Assembly: GCA_934216155.1 (NCBI GenBank)
Contig: CAKQBK010000076.1
Coordinates: 1 to 11,636 of the forward strand
Length of the DNA: 11,636 nt
From: an uncultured Dialister sp.
GTDB lineage: Bacteria; Bacillota; Negativicutes; Veillonellales; Dialisteraceae
Direction of reading: 5' to 3'
The position numbers and the translations under genes were made by a program. Position 1 is the stretch's first letter; every line of letters starts with the position of its first letter. This document shows positions 7,462 through 11,636 of this stretch, piece by piece. The notes under the pieces were generated by a model. It was not told where the DNA came from. It made no database searches and saw nothing but the letters and a program-made list of their open reading frames with translations.

Positions 7462-7507
7462 GAATTTAAAAGAGGACATAACGCATCGTTACATCCCCTT
7501 CTCCTCA

Positions 7508-8029
7508 TCAATCACTGCGACGGGCACCTCTGCCGCCTCGTTTGGATTCTACATTTCTTTTCAGATCCAGAAGTCTTTCATCACTATCCTTAAGGAAACG
7601 GCTGAGTTTATCCTCAAAGGATGCAGGGGCTTCGTGTTTCGGTGCGCGGAAACCGCCGGAGAAGCTGCGTCTTTCCGGCATTCTTGGTGCTTCATGAAAA
7701 GCTTCTCTTTCCGGTGCATTTTCTCTTTTTACAAAGCGATGATTTCCTTCATTGTGTTCCTTATGGAAATGGTCACCTTTTCTTTCTTCCTTAGCAGGCT
7801 GTGCCTGTTTGATGGACAAAGCAATCTTGCCTTTGTCATCAATGGTAAGTACTTTTACCTTGACCTTGTCTTTGACTTTCAGATATTGATTAACATCACT
7901 TACATATTCATTGGCCACTTCTGAAATATGAACCAGTCCTACCTTCTTTTCCGGCAGTTCCACAAAAGCGCCAAATTTAGCGATTCCAGTAATGGTACCT
8001 TCTACGATACTTCCGACTTCTAAAGCCAT
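7508..8029 (-). CDS. S1-domain RNA-binding protein (YabR-like)
   Basis: Small cytosolic protein of 173 residues with one S1 RNA-binding domain (about 3-74): VGSIVEGTITGIAKFGAFVE (5-24), GLVHISEVA (31-39) and the closing KVKVLTIDDKGKIALSIK stretch. The remainder is a polar, charged, His/Arg/Glu-rich linker followed by a helical DKLSRFLKDSDERLLDLKRN segment (140-159) and a basic RGGRGARR tail (164-171), likely aiding RNA binding. The orthologous position next to divIC in Bacillus holds yabR. The ATG at 8029 is chosen because the protein then begins MALEVGS, as relatives do; a GTG 36 nt further upstream is in frame but has no Shine-Dalgarno. GGAAGGA lies about 13 nt before the ATG, rather far. 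Its own promoter lies at 8100-8128. Molecular role beyond RNA binding is unknown to me. Confidence 0.9.
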   Translation of the reverse strand: MALEVGSIVEGTITGIAKFGAFVELPEKKVGLVHISEVANEYVSDVNQYLKVKDKVKVKVLTIDDKGKIALSIKQAQPAKEERKGDHFHKEHNEGNHRFVKRENAPEREAFHEAPRMPERRSFSGGFRAPKHEAPASFEDKLSRFLKDSDERLLDLKRNVESKRGGRGARRSD

Positions 8030-8099
8030 GTGAAAACTAAAATCCTTCCCTGATAAACGAAACACAGGCCATGCCTATGTATAAGATAAATACATGTAA

Positions 8100-8128
8100 A
8101 TTATACGAGATTTCAAAGGGAATAGCAA
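8100..8128 (-). promoter_or_regulatory. Strong sigma-A type promoter for the S1 gene
   Basis: On the minus strand: TTGCTA (8128-8123), a 17-nt spacer and a perfect TATAAT (8105-8100). Transcription would begin near 8093, leaving a leader of about 64 nt before the ATG at 8029. It lies between the terminator at 8390-8431 and the S1 gene, marking the start of a new transcription unit that could extend through ppx, tilS and hpt. Confidence 0.75.
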
Positions 8129-8240
8129 GTTTTTTAGAAGATGATTCCGTTGCGAAATGTAGCATGTAACCAGTCAACCAAAAGGTTATTGATGAGATGA
8201 TTTCTTTGGTGACTCTTAGCATCTAAATAAATTGTCTAAG

Positions 8241-8514
8241 GGTTATTATTCTGCCGATTCCTTTCGTGTATCAATTCCAAACAAACCGCTTACTTCAAGG
8301 TTATAACGGAGATGATTTCCTGCGAGACACTTTTTTCAATCGGATTCGCTAATGGTTATCACTCTGCTAATTACATCTATACAACAAATAAAAAACACCA
8401 TTAGTCATGGAAACGCTAACGGTGTTTTTTTACTAAACTTCATAACCTTTTATACCCTTGTGATCAGCGATGTTTCATCTTTGTTAGACAACTGAAATCA
8501 GCAGAATAATAACC
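8241..8514. repeat. Inverted repeat flanking the divIC terminator
   Basis: GGTTATTATTCTGCCGATTC (8241-8260) reappears inverted at about 8494-8514 (forward reading GAAATCAGCAGAATAATAACC) with two mismatches. A looser cousin, GGTTATCACTCTGCTAATTA, is at 8354-8373, and AGATGATTTC occurs at 8194-8203 and 8311-8320. The 8030-8560 gap holds this, the promoter and the terminator but no gene. TTATTATTTCTGC-like words also occur in the 7112-7461 element, so a distant relation is possible. Confidence 0.5.
8390..8431 (-). terminator. Rho-independent terminator after divIC
   Basis: AAAAAACACC (8390-8399) pairs with GGTGTTTTTT (8421-8430); after one A/C mismatch the stem continues as TTAG/CTAA around an 11-nt loop. 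On the minus strand a T-run follows. It lies 130 nt beyond the divIC stop. The lower stem (AACACC/GGTGTT) is the same as in the ftsH terminator. Like that one it is symmetrical and may act in both directions. Confidence 0.85.
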
Positions 8515-8560
8515 TTTCATCTATTCATAAATTCGCTAATGTCCGCCACTGAAATCACGG

Positions 8561-8860
8561 TTACCTCACATACGGTACTTCTCCTGGTTTCACCAGTCCC
8601 AATTCGTCTCTGGCTTTTTTCTCCAGTTTCGCCGGGTCTTCCAGGTCTTGTTTCTTCTGTTCCAATGTATTTCTTTCTTCTGTCAGCCGTGCTTTTTCTT
8701 CCAGGAGTAGATTTTCCTGTCGCTGCAGGTGATAAAAGCGATAGGCGCTTTCCATGCAAATTAGAAGTGACAGAAGGAGCATCACCAGGCACAGGGCTCT
8801 TAGGATTGGACTATGGGGAAATAGCCATTTCTTGAGACCTGATTTCCGTTTCTTACGCAC
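8561..8860 (-). CDS. Septum formation initiator, DivIC/FtsB family
   Basis: Small bitopic divisome protein; DivIC/FtsB forms a coiled-coil complex with FtsL and DivIB/FtsQ that licenses septal peptidoglycan synthesis. The 99 residues have a strongly basic cytoplasmic N-terminus (MRKKRKSGLKK), one transmembrane helix (about 19-37, rich in Leu and Met), a charged coiled coil (about 42-78), and the typical short C-terminal segment ending KKARDELGLVKPGE, where the family has a conserved (A)RE(E/D)LGLVKPGE-type motif. The start is GTG at 8860 with GGGAGG about 8-9 nt upstream, overlapping the end of the carboxypeptidase gene by 8 nt, so the two are translationally coupled. Its position beside the S1 gene supports the assignment as DivIC; low sequence conservation in the family prevents a finer call. 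Confidence 0.92.
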   Translation of the reverse strand: MRKKRKSGLKKWLFPHSPILRALCLVMLLLSLLICMESAYRFYHLQRQENLLLEEKARLTEERNTLEQKKQDLEDPAKLEKKARDELGLVKPGEVPYVR

Positions 8861-9788
8861 CGGTCTCCCTCCCTATGAGGGTATTCACCCATTTGTAAAT
8901 CGCCGGTTCTTCAGCCAGTGCTTGTTCATAGGCATCGTAAGCAGCAGCGGCTTCAAACCCATAATCCAGCCAGGCTTTTGTATCATTCCAACGGTTCTTG
9001 TCGTGATAAAAAGCAACAATCAAGAGTTTTCCATTTCTCTCTGCCGATGCTACCAAACATTCGCCGGCTGCATCGGTCATGCCCGTTTTGATGCCATTGG
9101 CCCCTTCGTAGTGGCTAGACAGAAATTCATTTCTATTTTCTACATTTCTGTAAATCCCATTGCGATAGGTCATCGGATAGGTTTTCCGCTTCACAATGTC
9201 TCTGAAATCTGGATTTTTCATGGCATGAGACGCAATAAGCACCATGTCTTCGGCAGTGGTGTAATGGTCCGGATTTGTTAGGCCGTTAGGGTTGGCAAAG
9301 TGCGAATGGGTGGCACCGATGGAAGCCGCCTTTTCATTCATCATTTCAATGAATCGATCATAAGATCCGCCTACGGTTTCTGCCACAGACACCGCAGCAT
9401 CATTGCCAGAAATCAGCATCATTCCATATAAGAGCTGATGCAAAGACAGGGGCATGTCGGGACGAATGCCCACATTGGTCCCATCCTGCTTCATCGCCCT
9501 TTGGGAAATCACCACATTCTGTTCCAGTTTATCTTTTCCTTCTTCCAGTGCCAGGATGCAAGTCAGAATCTTGGTAGTGCTAGCAGGATAAATGGTCTTC
9601 TCACCTTCTTTATTGGCCAGCATACGTCCCGTATTGGCATCCAGCAAAGCCGCAGACACCGCTTTCGTTTCCGGTGGCGGTGGCAATACAGGAGGCTTCG
9701 GTGGTTCCGGCGTAATCCAAACCATGACACCAAAAGCAACACTTAAAATAATTACAACCAGTACTAAAAAAGCTAGTACTTTTTTCAT
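8853..9788 (-). CDS. D-alanyl-D-alanine carboxypeptidase (S11, DacF/PBP5-like)
   Basis: Low-molecular-weight penicillin-binding protein that trims the terminal D-Ala from peptidoglycan pentapeptides outside the membrane. The 311 residues begin with a single hydrophobic segment (about 4-24) serving as signal or anchor, followed by a proline-rich linker (PEPPKPPVLPPPPE, 27-40). The S11 catalytic set is complete: SxxK as STTK (70-73), SxN as SGN (127-129) and KTG (234-236). Further family landmarks are NPNGL near 166-170 and HYTTAEDM around 175-182. It stops soon after the transpeptidase-like core and lacks the C-terminal beta domain and amphipathic anchor of PBP5, so the N-terminal segment may be the membrane anchor. 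The ATG has AAGGA about 9 nt upstream. It is coupled to divIC by an 8-nt overlap. Confidence 0.95.
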   Translation of the reverse strand: MKKVLAFLVLVVIILSVAFGVMVWITPEPPKPPVLPPPPETKAVSAALLDANTGRMLANKEGEKTIYPASTTKILTCILALEEGKDKLEQNVVISQRAMKQDGTNVGIRPDMPLSLHQLLYGMMLISGNDAAVSVAETVGGSYDRFIEMMNEKAASIGATHSHFANPNGLTNPDHYTTAEDMVLIASHAMKNPDFRDIVKRKTYPMTYRNGIYRNVENRNEFLSSHYEGANGIKTGMTDAAGECLVASAERNGKLLIVAFYHDKNRWNDTKAWLDYGFEAAAAYDAYEQALAEEPAIYKWVNTLIGRETGA

Positions 9789-9817
9789 ATTCTATATTCC
9801 TTCTTTCCTTAGAAATC

Positions 9818-9987
9818 GGTGATTCGTGACTGGGAAAAATCAATGATTCCGGTGGAGTCACAGCTGCTAGCTTCCAGCTGTTAGCTACTAGCCGGCTAGA
9901 GACTAGCAGCTAACAGCTAGGTGCTGTGACTCTGGCGTTTTTAAATCCCTCTCGTAATCAGTCACGAGTCACCAGTCACTAGTCACC
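9818..9987. repeat. Palindromic element, family D, between the M48 gene and dac
   Basis: Ends are GGTGATTCGTGACTGGG (9818-9834) and, inverted, CAGTCACGAGTCACCAGTCA and following (9959-9987). The centre is a long imperfect hairpin: GAGTCACAGC (9855-9864) pairs with GCTGTGACTC (9923-9932), with inner arms CAGCTGTTAGCTACTAG and GACTAGCAGCTAACAGC. The right end overlaps the last codons of the M48 gene. GTTTTT follows the hairpin on the plus strand; on the minus strand a TTTTT occurs about 13 nt past the stem, so a weak terminator role for the M48 transcript is possible but not clear. Related words occur at 11153-11184. Confidence 0.7.
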
Positions 9988-11113
9988 CTTTATTTTCCTT
10001 TTGTAACTCCGCCCGTCTATCATCAATTTTATAATGAGTTTCTACCGGTTCCCCGCGATTTTTTTGAATCCCCTTATTGAGAGCCGCCGTATAAGCGGGA
10101 CCGTTTTCTTCTTCATTCAATGTATATACCGCCGTATTTCCACAGTAAATCACATTGTCTTCCAAGACTGCATCGGGCACATGGCCAGCATGATAGAGTT
10201 TTGCCAATTTTCCTGCCGTGAGGTAGGTCCGTTCTTTATTGGTATATTTCCCCATAGCAGCAGCTTGAAATGCTTTTTCGCCATTCACCACGATGGTGTC
10301 ATCTTTCACTTGCACGTGATTCCCAGAATAGGCAGCCATCCATTTCAGATTTTTGTTGATACGATCGCTGGTCTTTGGATGATTGCCCGGTGCCAACACC
10401 GCTTTGATGCCCGAAGGGGAACTTTCACCGTATTTGTCTTTCAGCACCTGCATGGCTGCTGCCCCGGCACCTGGATTGTATCCCGCTTCTACCAGGTATT
10501 GGAATCCCCAGTCATCGGCTTCTTTTTCCTGATCTTTGGTAAAAATAGCATTGGACACGTAGTTACCTGCAATATTGGCCAAGAGGTATTCACCGTACGA
10601 CGCATCGCCCATGTAAATATTGAGAGCTGTCAAAAGTCCCACTCTCTTTTTCACACCGTTCACATTGTGACGTTTTTCACCGTGAGACACTTCATGGGCC
10701 ATGATGTATGCCAGTTCATCGTCATCCATGGTATCCAGAGAACCTTTATTGACACAAAGCACGCCGCCAAGACTCATGAAGGCATTGATATCTTCATCGG
10801 GAGCCACGTAGACTTTATAACTCCGCTTCACCGCCCCGGTATCACAAATATTCTGGTAAATTTCCTGCACCCGGTTATCCGCTTCCGCCGATTCGTACAC
10901 CCCGGTCTGCTGCTGGCACTGGCTCAAAAGAGACAACTGGCTATGGTCATCCATTCTGGAATAGTAGTTGGAAATAAAAAGCATAGCCGCGGCCCCATAG
11001 AGAAGTTTTTCCGCCGTAGACGCCGCTTCTACTTCCGCCGGAACCATCATGGTGCCACTTAAGCACAACGACGCCAGAGACAGTGCCACAAGTTTCTTTT
11101 TCAAAGATTTCAT
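9983..11113 (-). CDS. Exported M48 family metallopeptidase
   Basis: Predicted secreted zinc peptidase. The 376 residues open with a signal peptide: basic MKSLKKK, hydrophobic core to about 22, probable cleavage after VEA at about 30. The M48 core contains the zinc site HEVSH (140-144) and EKEAD (196-200), whose first glutamate is the expected third ligand, and HPKTSDRI (245-252), the conserved histidine region that in BepA-like members sits over the active site. A C-terminal region (about 260-376) has no motif I recognise and no obvious TPR repeats. The start at 11113 is chosen because GGAGG lies 5 nt upstream; an in-frame ATG 12 nt earlier overlaps that ribosome binding site. The stop codon lies inside the neighbouring GGTGACT-type repeat. 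Substrate is unknown; family members act in envelope protein quality control. Confidence 0.9.
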   Translation of the reverse strand: MKSLKKKLVALSLASLCLSGTMMVPAEVEAASTAEKLLYGAAAMLFISNYYSRMDDHSQLSLLSQCQQQTGVYESAEADNRVQEIYQNICDTGAVKRSYKVYVAPDEDINAFMSLGGVLCVNKGSLDTMDDDELAYIMAHEVSHGEKRHNVNGVKKRVGLLTALNIYMGDASYGEYLLANIAGNYVSNAIFTKDQEKEADDWGFQYLVEAGYNPGAGAAAMQVLKDKYGESSPSGIKAVLAPGNHPKTSDRINKNLKWMAAYSGNHVQVKDDTIVVNGEKAFQAAAMGKYTNKERTYLTAGKLAKLYHAGHVPDAVLEDNVIYCGNTAVYTLNEEENGPAYTAALNKGIQKNRGEPVETHYKIDDRRAELQKENKG

Positions 11114-11152
11114 AGCGTCCTCCATTGTTTTAAATCTAACGTTAGTGCGTTT

Positions 11153-11184
11153 GGTGACTGGTGACTGGTGACTCGTAACTGGGA
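11153..11184. repeat. GGTGACT tandem repeat (family D end)
   Basis: Three perfect 7-bp units GGTGACT (11153-11173) followed by CGTAACTGGG. The words match both ends of the element at 9818-9987 (GTGACTGGTGACTCG). It may be one end of another family D element whose other end is not recognisable. It lies 40 nt upstream of the M48 start; I see no convincing promoter there. Confidence 0.6.
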
Positions 11185-11217
11185 ATCATACATACTGGCT
11201 AGTTATCCATTCATCAA

Positions 11218-11257
11218 GTCATATCACTTTTCCGTTCTCATTAAGAGTGGATATGAC
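11218..11257. repeat. Inverted repeat / hairpin
   Basis: GTCATATC (11218-11225) pairs exactly with GATATGAC (11250-11257); with one bulge the stem continues using ACTTTT and AAGAGT. No T-run follows. It lies in the M48 leader region and could be a regulatory hairpin or a repeat remnant. Confidence 0.45.
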
Positions 11258-11330
11258 CGAGTTCGCTTGCTATGTTCATGGCGAAGTATATCGCTAGTGC
11301 CTCCCCCTCTTGTATTCTCCCCCCGACGGC

Positions 11331-11558
11331 AATGCTGTTAAGTTAAGCGAGATATGCGATGATTTCTGCTGATGCAAAGGTTACTCAGGTTTCTTAGGTT
11401 ACTTAGGTTTCTCATGTTTCTCGAATGAGCTAATGACGCTAGCGTCTATGGGCACATTCGGGGAACCTGAGCCACCTGAGAACCCTTAGAAACTTGAGCA
11501 ACCTGTCACCACTAGCGGAATCATACCTACTAACGCAAATCCTTAACTTAATGGCATT
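11331..11558. repeat. Long palindromic element, family C, complete copy
   Basis: Terminal inverted repeats AATGCTGTTAAGTTAAG (11331-11347) and CTTAACTTAATGGCATT (11542-11558) match at 15 of 17 positions. Inside, five 9-bp units of the type GGTTACTTA / GGTTTCTCA (11379-11423) face inverted units such as GGAACCTGA and GCCACCTGA (11460-11505) across a core containing GACGCTAGCGTC (11435-11446) bracketed by CGAATG and CATTCG. The outer region TTTCTGCTGATGC lies on the left and AGCGGAATCATACCTAC on the right. It shares its core and right end with 3855-4170. No reading frame of note. Confidence 0.75.
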
Positions 11559-11571
11559 ACCCCGACAGGGC

Positions 11572-11636
11572 AATGCTGTTAAGTTAAGCGAAATATGTGG
11601 TGATTCCTTTTGTGACAAAGTTTCTCAGGTTGCTCA
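11572..11636. repeat. Family C element, partial, cut by the window edge
   Basis: Begins with the same terminal repeat AATGCTGTTAAGTTAAG (11572-11588) and continues GCGAAATATG to two 9-bp units (AGTTTCTCA, GGTTGCTCA) at the window end. It follows the previous copy after only 13 bases that include CCCCGACAGGG; a similar CCCCGACGG precedes the previous copy at 11321-11329, so the copies form a head-to-tail array in this region. Confidence 0.7.

Noticed and set aside
7479..7491. Possible terminator after the S1 gene (TAACG/CGTTA)
   Set aside because: The stem is only 5 bp and the T-rich run that follows is weak and distant.
8037..8222. A 61-codon minus-strand frame upstream of the S1 gene
   Set aside because: It overlaps a strong promoter and the start of the S1 gene, and lacks a ribosome binding site.
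8517..8792. A 91-codon minus-strand frame overlapping divIC
   Set aside because: It is another frame of the divIC gene with a Gly/Arg/Thr-rich, domain-free product.
10034..11062. A 342-codon open frame antisense to the M48 peptidase gene
   Set aside because: Same pattern as above: no domain, antisense composition, and the opposite strand carries an intact zinc peptidase with signal peptide.

Overview
The window reads as a chromosomal housekeeping region of a low-to-mid GC Firmicute. All eight recognisable genes lie on the minus strand, so transcription runs from high to low coordinates: M48 metallopeptidase, D-Ala-D-Ala carboxypeptidase, DivIC/FtsB-like protein, S1-domain RNA-binding protein, Ppx/GppA phosphatase, tilS, hpt, ftsH. 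The divIC - S1 protein - (X) - tilS - hpt - ftsH order is the classic Firmicutes arrangement. In Bacillus subtilis the X position holds spoIIE; here it holds a Ppx/GppA gene, which suggests a non-sporulating or otherwise divergent lineage. A Negativicutes genus (Dialister, Megasphaera or Acidaminococcus type) is my best guess, but it is an inference from gene order and general protein character and the genus is not fixed by anything I can see.

Layout, in the direction of transcription. (1) 11114-11636: repeat-rich leader with an array of palindromic elements. (2) 9983-11113: secreted M48 peptidase, then a 194-bp palindromic repeat. (3) 8853-9788 and 8561-8860: dac and divIC, overlapping by 8 nt, ended by a rho-independent terminator at 8390-8431. 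(4) A strong sigma-A type promoter at 8100-8128 drives the S1 protein (7508-8029). (5) A 350-bp symmetrical repeat element lies between the S1 gene and the tight ppx-tilS-hpt cluster, whose genes are joined by two 4-nt ATGA overlaps. (6) Another 316-bp repeat element, then a separate promoter (3771-3799) for ftsH, which starts with TTG behind a perfect Shine-Dalgarno and ends at a terminator (1783-1822). (7) 1-1782: no gene, only a mosaic of repeat elements and some unassigned sequence.

Functionally the genes cover cell-envelope work (D,D-carboxypeptidase, divisome DivIC, exported M48 protease, membrane protease FtsH), tRNA-Ile lysidine modification (TilS), purine salvage (Hpt), polyphosphate/(p)ppGpp metabolism (Ppx/GppA) and RNA binding (S1 protein). 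None of these is unusual for the lineage.

The unusual content is intergenic. At least four unrelated families of short palindromic elements fill the larger gaps: (A/B) a 14-bp-type tandem tract joined to a 26-27 bp hairpin whose arms differ between copies by compensating changes; (C) long hairpins built of 9-bp tandem units in inverted orientation around a CGCTAGCG core, again with compensating changes; (D) elements ending in GGTGACT-type repeats; and (F) a roughly 200-bp element present twice, with a long AAGGTTTA hairpin inside GTTGTTGG/CCAACAAC ends, besides CAGTTGGCAG-type palindromes (E). No transposase or other mobilising gene is present in the window. I regard these families as the candidate undescribed system.
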